A stretch of DNA of 6,763 bases from CAZCBJ01 sp964496705 (GTDB lineage: Bacteria; Chloroflexota; Anaerolineae; Anaerolineales; Anaerolineaceae). Position numbers and translations under genes: made by a program. The stretch is taken from the NCBI GenBank assembly GCA_964496705.1, contig CAZCBJ010000211.1, positions 1 to 6,763 on the forward strand, in the 5' to 3' direction. The stretch's first letter is position 1; each line of letters opens with the position of its first letter. Shown here piece by piece: positions 1-5,331 of this stretch. A model generated the notes under the pieces. The model did not search any database, was not told the origin of the DNA, and worked only from the letters and a program-made list of their open reading frames with translations.

Positions 1-492
1 CCTGGAAGGCCGGTCATTTTCACCATTCAGGCATTGCCAGATGGCGCTGTGTTCACTATCCACCGGCAGAATCCAGCCGCCGCTTTTTTTCATTTCAGCC
101 AGGATAATTTCCCCGGCCACTACCAAAGGCTCTTTATTAGCCAGTGCGATGGTTTTTCCGGCTTTGATGGCAGCTAAAACGGCCTCCAATCCGGCCGTAC
201 CGGAACTGGCGGCTACCACCAGATCCACATCGTTATGAGAGGCGATTTCTTCAGGCGGAGTCAGCCGGCTGAGGCCGTATTTCAGCTTGTTCTGAGACGC
301 GCGGTGATAGTACATCCGCGGCTGGAACTCAGCAATTTGTTTTTCCAGAAGCGCCAGATTATTTCCGGCTGATAAAGCCACGATTTTAAATTTATCCGGA
401 TGAGTGCGTACGATATCCAGAGTCTGCAGACCGATGGAGCCGGTGGAACCCAGAATGGCGATTCTTTTAACGGGCAATTTGTTTTCTGACAT
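1..492 (-). CDS. dxr: 1-deoxy-D-xylulose 5-phosphate reductoisomerase (N-terminal part, cut by window edge)
   Basis: Dxr (IspC) converts 1-deoxy-D-xylulose 5-phosphate to 2-C-methyl-D-erythritol 4-phosphate with NADPH and a divalent metal. It is the committed step of the MEP isoprenoid pathway and acts in the cytosol. The 164 visible residues begin at ATG 490-492 and stay open to base 1. They show the NADPH-binding loop GSTGSIG (residues 15-21), the block ALANKEPLV (116-124; the more usual form is ANKESLV) and the metal/substrate motif PVDSEHSA (143-150), with D145 and E147 as the expected metal ligands. Family members are about 380-400 residues, so over half the protein lies off the left edge. 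The chosen ATG leaves a short, normal N-terminus before the first beta strand (VKRIAILG). No clear Shine-Dalgarno precedes it; an in-frame TTG six codons upstream is possible. The gene is divergent from the HNH gene, about 200 bases apart. The family assignment is very secure. Confidence 0.96.
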   Translation of the reverse strand, partial: MSENKLPVKRIAILGSTGSIGLQTLDIVRTHPDKFKIVALSAGNNLALLEKQIAEFQPRMYYHRASQNKLKYGLSRLTPPEEIASHNDVDLVVAASSGTAGLEAVLAAIKAGKTIALANKEPLVVAGEIILAEMKKSGGWILPVDSEHSAIWQCLNGENDRPSR

Positions 493-501
493 CTTATTGT
501 T

Positions 502-531
502 ATCATACAATAAAAGCCAGACTGGGGTGAA
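502..531 (-). promoter_or_regulatory. candidate dxr promoter
   Basis: On the minus strand TTCACC (526-531) and TATGAT (502-507) are separated by 18 bases, matching 4/6 and 5/6 of the sigma-70 consensus. The predicted RNA start would fall near 495, only a few bases before the dxr ATG at 492. That fits the absence of a ribosome-binding site and suggests a nearly leaderless message. Read from consensus only. Confidence 0.4.
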
Positions 532-637
532 GTTTAAATAATGCCGAAAGGTTAAACACCTGCTGTTTGGATATTATTCTCCGGGGTACAAAATATGCAG
601 CTTTAAAAGTAGCTACCGGCTCCACTTCTGGCCTGAC

Positions 638-667
638 TTGCAAACCTGATAGAAAAGTGACTAAAAT
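638..667 (+). promoter_or_regulatory. candidate promoter of the HNH gene
   Basis: TTGCAA (638-643) and TAAAAT (662-667) are 18 bases apart, matching 4/6 and 5/6 of the sigma-70 consensus. A start near 674 gives a short leader containing the ribosome-binding site just before the ATG at 693. This also argues against translation starting at the upstream TTG at 567. Confidence 0.4.
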
Positions 668-680
668 AGGTAAAGACGGA

Positions 681-689
681 AGAGGAAAG
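681..689 (+). promoter_or_regulatory. ribosome-binding site deciding the HNH start
   Basis: AGAGGAAAG contains an AGAGG Shine-Dalgarno core (681-685) with 7 bases to ATG 693-695. The frame is open back to a TTG at 567, but that stretch lacks family similarity and has no good ribosome-binding site, so 693 is preferred. Confidence 0.65.
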
Positions 690-692
690 CCT

Positions 693-1208
693 ATGGTGGA
701 ACACCCATGTCTGGTCCTTAACCAGAGTTATGAACCTTTAAACGTCTGCCTGGCCAGGCGTGCTCTTTCTATGATTTTCAGCGGCAAAGCAGAGATGTTG
801 GAGAATGGCTGCGGATATTTCCGTACTGCCCGAGCCTCCTATGAAATACCCTCGGTAATCCGTCTTTCCTATATGGTCCGCCGGCCTCATCCACAGCCCA
901 AATTAACCCGCGTGGAAATTTTTAACCGTGATCATTATACCTGTCAATATTGCGGCAAGCTCAGCCATTCATTGACGCTTGATCATGTTATTCCACGCCA
1001 TCAGGGTGGGCCGCATACCTGGGATAATCTGGTCAGCGCCTGTTCTTACTGCAACCGCCGCAAGGCCGGACGCACTCCGGAAGAAGCTCATATGAAGCTG
1101 TTAAAGATTCCCGTGCGGCCTGGAGGCAGCATCTTTTTGAATATACCATACCATTTTATTGAAGCCCACGAGCACTGGCAGAAGTATTTGCCGCAGAAAG
1201 CTGGTTAA
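693..1208 (+). CDS. small HNH endonuclease-family protein
   Basis: This 171-residue protein belongs to the compact stand-alone HNH family common on bacterial chromosomes; such proteins are predicted metal-dependent DNA nucleases, but their cellular role is generally unknown. The N-terminal part (CLVLNQSYEPLN, residues 6-17, then RRALSMIFSGKAEMLENG, 22-39) is the family's characteristic pre-domain. The nuclease domain follows KLTRVEIFNRDHYTC. It has a zinc knuckle formed by C84-x2-C87 and C117-x2-C120, the catalytic LDH (D97-H98), N112 and N121, and ends at KAGRTPEEA (124-132). No signal peptide or membrane segment is visible. Length matches the family's usual 160-180 residues. It appears to be a single-gene unit with its own promoter, and a terminator lies 63 bases after its stop. 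Nothing nearby resembles a restriction, toxin or phage partner, so a housekeeping or repair role is more plausible than defence. That role is inference; the family call is secure. Confidence 0.9.
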   Translation: MVEHPCLVLNQSYEPLNVCLARRALSMIFSGKAEMLENGCGYFRTARASYEIPSVIRLSYMVRRPHPQPKLTRVEIFNRDHYTCQYCGKLSHSLTLDHVIPRHQGGPHTWDNLVSACSYCNRRKAGRTPEEAHMKLLKIPVRPGGSIFLNIPYHFIEAHEHWQKYLPQKAG

Positions 1209-1270
1209 CAGTTGACCGCTACCCATTTCAGCAGGCTGCAGTTTGAATTGACTTTTATCAAAGTAAGCAC

Positions 1271-1306
1271 AAAAAGTCCCTGCCGGCTAACCGGCAGGGA
1301 CTTTTT
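1271..1306. terminator. bidirectional intrinsic terminator
   Basis: A perfect 16-bp inverted repeat (1271-1286 and 1291-1306) surrounds the loop CTAA. The outermost five pairs are A-T, so each strand reads as a GC-rich stem followed by a T run. It sits between the convergent HNH gene (stop at 1208) and ricT (stop at 1326) and can end transcription from both sides. Confidence 0.92.
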
Positions 1307-1325
1307 GGCTAACAGGAAGTTTAGC

Positions 1326-2399
1326 CTATTCAGACGGTTTGGAGGGTTTATCCGGCGTCTTGCGCGGCCCGTCCGGGGATAATTCCGGCAGCGGATTCAG
1401 TTTGTTTGACTCAGGAGATGGTTTGGCCTCTGGCGCAAAACCCCCGTTTGGAGTGAACCGGCGAATGATCGGCGCAGCGGTTTCGGGAGCCATCCCGTTG
1501 ATGGGAGCCTGAGCTTCCTCAGTACCATTAACTATTGAATCCTCAATCTCCGTTTGATCCAATGCCGCGCCTTCCGGGCTGTTATTTTGAGGCCTGATAT
1601 TATCTATCAACTTGATCTGGCTGAGGGGAAATTCAGCGCTGGCGTGGGTCTCAAATTCAACTAACACACTGTCTTTGATTGGGAATACTCCGGTCACAAT
1701 TCCTTTGCCAGAAGAAGTCTCCACCAGTTGGCCTTTTCTGGGCATCAGGGCTTTGGCTTCGCGGTATTGAGAGCTTTCATAAGCCAGACAGCACTGCAGC
1801 CTGCCGCAAACCCCGGATATCTTCATGGGATCCAGCGGTAAGTCCTGTTCCTTGGCCATCTTGATGGAAACCGGTGTGAATTCGGTCAGATAACTGACGC
1901 AGCACAAAGGACGTCCGCAGCGGCCTAGTCCGCCCACTATTTTGGCATGGTCGCGAGGACCGATCTGGCGTAATTCAATGCGAGACTTGAAGAAGGAGGT
2001 TAGTTCACGCACCAGTTCGCGGAAATCCACCCGTTCTTCAGCGGTAAAGAAGAAAGTTAAACGAGTCCCATCCAGGTTATATTCCGCTGAAACCAGCTTC
2101 ATTGGCAAATTATTTTTAGTGATAATCCTGGAGCATTCGTCTAAAGCGCCGGATTCCTTCCCCGCAAAATCCTGTGAGTGTTTTATATCCTCTTCACTGG
2201 CTTTGCGCAGGATCGGTTTCAGTTCAGTGATGATTTCTGCGGCCAGTACCTGCCGGGGGGCAATCATGACTTGCCCCATTTCCAGCCCTCTGGCGGTTTG
2301 CACCACTACATAGTCATTAGCTTTTAGTTCAGTTCCGGCTGGATCAAAATAATACACTTTTCCGGCTTTTTTAAACCTTATTCCTACAATATCAGGCAT
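1326..2399 (-). CDS. ricT: PSP1-domain protein, RicT (YaaT)-like
   Basis: The best-studied relative, Bacillus subtilis RicT (YaaT), forms an iron-sulfur-containing complex with RicA and RicF that works with RNase Y in mRNA processing and affects sporulation and competence. The function in this organism is inferred from that family. The N-terminal 150 residues include the PSP1 region, with GLEMGQVM at 38-45. Two matching cysteine motifs follow: C161-x4-CC (GRCGRPLCC) and C198-x4-CC (GVCGRLQCC). These are the family's signature and the likely cluster ligands. A small beta-rich segment (about 219-266) precedes a Pro/Glu/Ser-rich, probably disordered tail from about 268 to 357, which makes the protein longer than the usual roughly 270-280 residues. 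The ATG at 2397-2399 has AGAGGTG about 5 bases upstream. The start overlaps the end of holB by 8 bases, implying translational coupling. No ricA or ricF is visible here. Confidence 0.92.
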   Translation of the reverse strand: MPDIVGIRFKKAGKVYYFDPAGTELKANDYVVVQTARGLEMGQVMIAPRQVLAAEIITELKPILRKASEEDIKHSQDFAGKESGALDECSRIITKNNLPMKLVSAEYNLDGTRLTFFFTAEERVDFRELVRELTSFFKSRIELRQIGPRDHAKIVGGLGRCGRPLCCVSYLTEFTPVSIKMAKEQDLPLDPMKISGVCGRLQCCLAYESSQYREAKALMPRKGQLVETSSGKGIVTGVFPIKDSVLVEFETHASAEFPLSQIKLIDNIRPQNNSPEGAALDQTEIEDSIVNGTEEAQAPINGMAPETAAPIIRRFTPNGGFAPEAKPSPESNKLNPLPELSPDGPRKTPDKPSKPSE

Positions 2400-3453
2400 T
2401 TTTCACCTCTAAGCGCTGCCCGCTGGTCTTAATACTCTGCGGTCTGGCCATGTTTAACATCAGGGCTTCCAGGACCAGACGTGCGTTTACATTTATTTTA
2501 AGTTGTTGCCAGGCTTCGTTGATTTTAACAATCGTCTCCTTTATTTGAAAAAGTGAAAGACTCCCGGCCACTTCTGTGAAATCAGCCAGAAAATCAATAT
2601 TAACAATATCACTATGGCAGCCAGTTTTAACCAGAAGGATATCCCTCCACCAATTGATCCACGATTCCAGCGTTGCATATACGGTATCTCTCTTCTTGCT
2701 GTATTGCAAGGCCAACTGCAGAGCGGCGGCAAATCTTTCGCTATAACCGGCCCTGAACACAGTCAGCATTTTTTCAAATGACTCCTGTCGTGCCTCCAGT
2801 ATTTTGCTATCCTGAGCGGTTTCAATTGCCCACCCCAGACTGCCGTGGCTCAAGCGTGCCAGCAATCGCGCTTTTTGCGGTTCGATCTGAAAGATGTCTT
2901 TCAAAGCGGTCTCTATCTCGGAAACCCTCATTCTCGATAGTGTCAGTTGCTGGCAGCGCGAGACTACCGTGGCTGGAATCAAACTCAGATTGGACGTCAA
3001 CAGAACGAAAGTGACCTTGGGAGGAGGTTCTTCCAGAGTTTTTAAGAGCCGGTTGGCGGCGTCTGTTGAAAGATTGACGGCTTCGTTAATAATATAAAAA
3101 CGGTGCCGTCCCTCAAAGGGCGGCAGGTTGGCCGAATGTAAAATATCATTGATCTGGCCAATGCCGATCAACTTCTTTTCCTTGCTGTCATCAGGATCCG
3201 GGTTCTGACCAAGCTCGATGGTCTGAACATCGCAATGTTTCCCGGCGGCAATCTTTTGACAACTGGAGCATTGTCCGCAGGGGTGGGTGGCCGTTTCAGA
3301 CTGGCAGTTTAGTGCCATAGCCATATCCAGCGCCAATGTCATTTTCCCGACATGAGGAGGGCCCACCAATAGATAAGCATGAGAAAAGGCCCCGCGCCGT
3401 TCTGCCCGTTGTAATAAATCCACCGTTTTAGGTTGGCCTAATGTTCGCCACAT
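2392..3453 (-). CDS. holB: DNA polymerase III delta-prime subunit (clamp loader)
   Basis: HolB is the delta-prime subunit of the clamp loader that places the sliding clamp on primed DNA during replication. The 353-residue protein has a AAA+ fold with SHAYLLVGPPHVGKMT (24-39), whose G-x4-GK-x-T is an apparently intact P-loop. A zinc-binding cysteine group follows (C50, C59, C62, C65). The Walker B-like strand reads FYIINEAVNLS, with Asn where DnaX-type subunits carry Asp. Then come LLKTLEEPP (137-144) and the SRC motif (165-167) that acts as the arginine finger toward the neighbouring subunit. The Walker B change and the short length separate it from DnaX (gamma/tau). The start ATG 3451-3453 gives the family-typical MWRTLGQ beginning; the ribosome-binding site is weak (GTGGA). 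It is the first gene of a two-gene unit with ricT, an association also common in Firmicutes, where tmk often precedes. No tmk is present here. Confidence in delta-prime rather than another AAA+ subunit is high. Confidence 0.93.
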   Translation of the reverse strand: MWRTLGQPKTVDLLQRAERRGAFSHAYLLVGPPHVGKMTLALDMAMALNCQSETATHPCGQCSSCQKIAAGKHCDVQTIELGQNPDPDDSKEKKLIGIGQINDILHSANLPPFEGRHRFYIINEAVNLSTDAANRLLKTLEEPPPKVTFVLLTSNLSLIPATVVSRCQQLTLSRMRVSEIETALKDIFQIEPQKARLLARLSHGSLGWAIETAQDSKILEARQESFEKMLTVFRAGYSERFAAALQLALQYSKKRDTVYATLESWINWWRDILLVKTGCHSDIVNIDFLADFTEVAGSLSLFQIKETIVKINEAWQQLKINVNARLVLEALMLNMARPQSIKTSGQRLEVKNA

Positions 3454-3530
3454 GACCGTTTTTCCACTGAGGTTAGGGCTGATTTGAAGGAGAGGGGGTA
3501 GTTAAATTTCAATCCGTACTCCCAAATGTC

Positions 3531-3559
3531 ATGTTACCAGTGCTGCTATACGAAGTCAA
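3531..3559 (-). promoter_or_regulatory. candidate promoter of holB-ricT
   Basis: On the minus strand TTGACT (3554-3559; 5/6 consensus) is followed after 17 bases by TAACAT (3531-3536; 4/6). A start near 3524 would give an untranslated leader of about 70 bases before the holB ATG at 3453. I saw no riboswitch or hairpin fold in that leader. Confidence 0.45.
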
Positions 3560-3615
3560 TTTGGAGAATAAGAGCCGGTATTACCCTGCAAGGTTGATTT
3601 TGGGGAAAGTGAATT

Positions 3616-3644
3616 TGGACATCCGGGTTGGGTAATTTTATAAT
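3616..3644 (+). promoter_or_regulatory. strong sigma-70-type promoter of the MetH-activation-like gene
   Basis: TGGACA (3616-3621; 5/6) and a perfect TATAAT (3639-3644) are separated by 17 bases. Transcription would start near 3651. GGGAGG (3659-3664) is the ribosome-binding site, 7 bases before the GTG start at 3672, so the leader is only about 20 bases and too short for a cobalamin riboswitch. Confidence 0.7.
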
Positions 3645-3651
3645 TAACCAA
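3628..3651. promoter_or_regulatory. palindromic operator-like site over the -10 box
   Basis: TTGGGTAATT (3628-3637) and AATTAACCAA (3642-3651) are inverted repeats matching at 9 of 10 positions around the spacer TTAT. The site covers the -10 box and the expected start of the promoter at 3616-3644, where a bound dimeric repressor would block RNA polymerase. The repressor is unknown and none is encoded in the window. Confidence 0.45.
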
Positions 3652-3671
3652 AGATATCGGGAGGTTGCGTT

Positions 3672-4370
3672 GTGGCAAAATTGGGTGATAACCAGGTGAT
3701 TATTCTGGATAAAATTCCCTTTGAGTTCAATGTGGAAGGCATTTTAAAGCAGATGAAAATCCATGGTGATGCCAGACGCTTTGAAGTGCCGATGCGCGAA
3801 TTGATTGAGGTGGTGCAGCCGGTGGCCAAACCCAAAGCATTGATTAAAGTGGTGTGTGTCGATCATAAGACCCCGGAAACCCTGCAAATAGACGGTGTAT
3901 TGTTTGACAGCAAGCTGGTGCGCGTCAATCTGGATACGGTGGAGACTGCCTTTGTTTGTATGACCACCATCGGCACCGAGGTGGAGTCCATTGATCTGCC
4001 TGATAACGTCATTAAGCGGTTTTGTCTGGATGCAATGAAAAATAATCTTTTGTTTGCTGCCACTGCCCGGCTGAAAGAATTCTTGCAGGATCAATACCAG
4101 ACCGGAACTCTCACTAATCTTAATCCGGGTGAAACTGAGTCATTCCCCATTGCTCAACAGCGTAAAATATTCCAGATCATCGGGGACGTAGAGGGCTACA
4201 TCGGCGTCCGGCTGTCGGAAAATTGCGCTTTGATTCCCACCAAATCTCATTCCGGCATCTATTTTTCAACCGCCACTGAGTTCATTAGCTGCCGGTTGTG
4301 TACGAATCAAAGATGCCAGGGCCGGCGCGCTCCTTATGAGCCCGAACTGGCGCTCCAGTTCAGGAAGTAA
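3672..4370 (+). CDS. stand-alone MetH activation-domain-like protein with C-terminal Cys cluster
   Basis: This 232-residue protein resembles the C-terminal activation (AdoMet-binding) domain of cobalamin-dependent methionine synthase, which supports reductive methylation of inactive cob(II)alamin. The clearest match is at residues 150-200: LNPGETESFP, then QRKIFQIIGDVEGYIGVRL and SENCALIPTKSHSGIYFS, corresponding to MetH's PGY...P, GI-x-LTES-AM-P and SVSG-x-YFS blocks. The Arg-Pro-x-x-x-Tyr form of the AdoMet-binding stretch is not conserved, since GET replaces GYP. The homocysteine, folate and cobalamin domains are absent. The end carries C207-x2-C210-x4-C215 (CRLCTNQRC), which could hold an Fe-S cluster or metal. 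Proteins of this shape occur in anaerobes with corrinoid enzymes, where I infer a role in reactivating a corrinoid protein; the partner is unknown. Start GTG 3672 is set by GGGAGG seven bases upstream. No signal or membrane segment is seen. The nearest same-strand neighbour, mazG, starts about 104 bases downstream and has its own candidate promoter. Confidence 0.8.
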   Translation: MAKLGDNQVIILDKIPFEFNVEGILKQMKIHGDARRFEVPMRELIEVVQPVAKPKALIKVVCVDHKTPETLQIDGVLFDSKLVRVNLDTVETAFVCMTTIGTEVESIDLPDNVIKRFCLDAMKNNLLFAATARLKEFLQDQYQTGTLTNLNPGETESFPIAQQRKIFQIIGDVEGYIGVRLSENCALIPTKSHSGIYFSTATEFISCRLCTNQRCQGRRAPYEPELALQFRK

Positions 4371-4416
4371 GTGTATTATTGATCAGAGTGATATCAAAAG
4401 CCATATCGGCAGCGGT

Positions 4417-4446
4417 TTGGTGCTTTGGTAACTAACTCTTTATAAT
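4417..4446 (+). promoter_or_regulatory. candidate mazG promoter
   Basis: A perfect TATAAT (4441-4446) is preceded after 18 bases by TTGGTG (4417-4422; 3/6). The -10 lies in a small inverted repeat, CTTTATA (4438-4444) and TATAAAG (4453-4459), with an 8-base spacer. Transcription would start inside or just after that repeat, about 22 bases before GTG 4475. The -35 match is weak, so read-through from the upstream gene remains possible. Confidence 0.4.
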
Positions 4447-4462
4447 CATCTATATAAAGTTG

Positions 4463-4468
4463 AAGGAG
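4463..4468 (+). promoter_or_regulatory. ribosome-binding site deciding the mazG start
   Basis: AAGGAG lies 6 bases before GTG 4475-4477. A start at the in-frame TTG 4460 would place this site inside the coding region with no equivalent upstream, so GTG 4475 is chosen. Confidence 0.75.
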
Positions 4469-4474
4469 ATAAAG

Positions 4475-5263
4475 GTGTCCGAAGCAGCTCAAAAAGAATT
4501 TAAATATTTAATGGAAATAGTAGCCAGGCTGCGTGGAGAAAACGGCTGCCCATGGGACAAAAAACAGACTCATGTCTCCCTGCGTGAATACCTGTTAGAG
4601 GAAAGTTATGAGGCTTTGGAAGCGCTGGATCAGGCAGACAATCACAAGCTTTGCCAGGAGTTGGGAGATGTCTTGTTACAGGTTATGCTGCATTCCCAAA
4701 TCGCGGCTGAAAAAGGTGAATTTGATCTGAAGGATGTACTGCACAATATAAATCAGAAGCTGGTGCGCCGTCATCCGCATATTTTCGGAGATACCGAAGT
4801 CAAGGATGCGGATGAGGTGACCCGGAACTGGGAAGCCATCAAGGACAAAGAACGGCAGCCGCAGGAATCTATGTTGGATAGCGTGCCCAGGCAATTGCCG
4901 GCTCTGGCATACAGCCAGGATATTCAGCGGCGGGTCGCACAGGTGGGGTTTGATTGGGAAAATATTGATGGCGTGATTGAAAAACTGGCTGAAGAAGTGC
5001 AAGAACTCAAACAGACTGACTCTCTGGAAGAAAAGGCGGATGAATTCGGAGACCTGTTGTTCACGCTGGTCAATATCGCCCGCCGTATGGGTGTGGATTC
5101 TGAATCCGCTCTACGAAATGCCAATCGAAAATTTAGCCGCCGTTTTGCTTTCATGGAAAAAATCTGCCGGGAACGCGGGCTGAACCTGGGTAAACTCTCC
5201 TTCGATGAGCAAAATTTTCTGTGGCAGGAAGCCAAAATCGGTGTAAAAGAAACCAAAACCTGA
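4475..5263 (+). CDS. mazG: MazG nucleoside triphosphate pyrophosphohydrolase
   Basis: MazG hydrolyses (d)NTPs to the monophosphate and pyrophosphate, cleaning non-canonical nucleotides from the pool; in E. coli it also influences ppGpp levels. The 262 residues match the E. coli two-domain form in length. The N-terminal domain shows GCPWDKKQTH (24-33), LLEESYE with E42, E43 and E46, and QELGD with E62 and D65, together the EExxE...ExxD magnesium site. RRHPHIFGD (98-106), NWEAIKDKE (118-126) and LPALAYSQDIQRR (141-153) are further family blocks. The second domain repeats the metal motif (E173, E174, E177, E190, D193), so both halves look intact. The start is fixed by AAGGAG before GTG 4475. The insertion sequence begins about 40 bases after the stop, with no intrinsic terminator between. 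No mazEF toxin-antitoxin genes are adjacent. The assignment is very secure. Confidence 0.95.
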   Translation: MSEAAQKEFKYLMEIVARLRGENGCPWDKKQTHVSLREYLLEESYEALEALDQADNHKLCQELGDVLLQVMLHSQIAAEKGEFDLKDVLHNINQKLVRRHPHIFGDTEVKDADEVTRNWEAIKDKERQPQESMLDSVPRQLPALAYSQDIQRRVAQVGFDWENIDGVIEKLAEEVQELKQTDSLEEKADEFGDLLFTLVNIARRMGVDSESALRNANRKFSRRFAFMEKICRERGLNLGKLSFDEQNFLWQEAKIGVKETKT

Positions 5264-5304
5264 AACTCCGCTCTTGTCACCCATTTGGTCCGGCAATTGA
5301 ACGT

Positions 5305-5331
5305 GTCAAATCAAATAAAAACCTTACCGAA
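5305..5331 (+). repeat. left terminal inverted repeat of the insertion sequence
   Basis: Paired with 6734-6759, it agrees at 23 of 27 aligned positions with one single-base gap. The shared cores are AAATCAAATAA (5308-5318) and TTACCGAA (5324-5331). The transposase stop codon (TTA on the plus strand, 5324-5326) lies inside it. Confidence 0.85.

Noticed and set aside
567..692. Upstream in-frame extension of the HNH gene from TTG 567
   Set aside because: It has no family similarity and no ribosome-binding site, and a candidate promoter lies inside it at 638-667. AGAGG before ATG 693 explains the start better.
1942..2313. 123-codon plus-strand open frame
   Set aside because: It is antisense to the conserved part of RicT, with Ser/Arg-rich composition typical of a reversed coding strand.
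4344..4361. Hairpin GAACTGG-CGCT-CCAGTTC as a terminator after the MetH-activation-like gene
   Set aside because: It lies within the last codons and has no following T run.
4460..4474. TTG 4460 as the mazG start
   Set aside because: The only good Shine-Dalgarno (4463-4468) would lie inside the coding region; it is correctly spaced for GTG 4475.
4475..5263. mazG as part of a mazEF toxin-antitoxin locus
   Set aside because: No mazE- or mazF-like gene is adjacent; MazG alone is a housekeeping pyrophosphohydrolase.
5264..5303. Xer/dif-like recombination site or terminator next to the insertion sequence
   Set aside because: No convincing paired recombinase half-sites or stem-loop are visible in these 40 bases.
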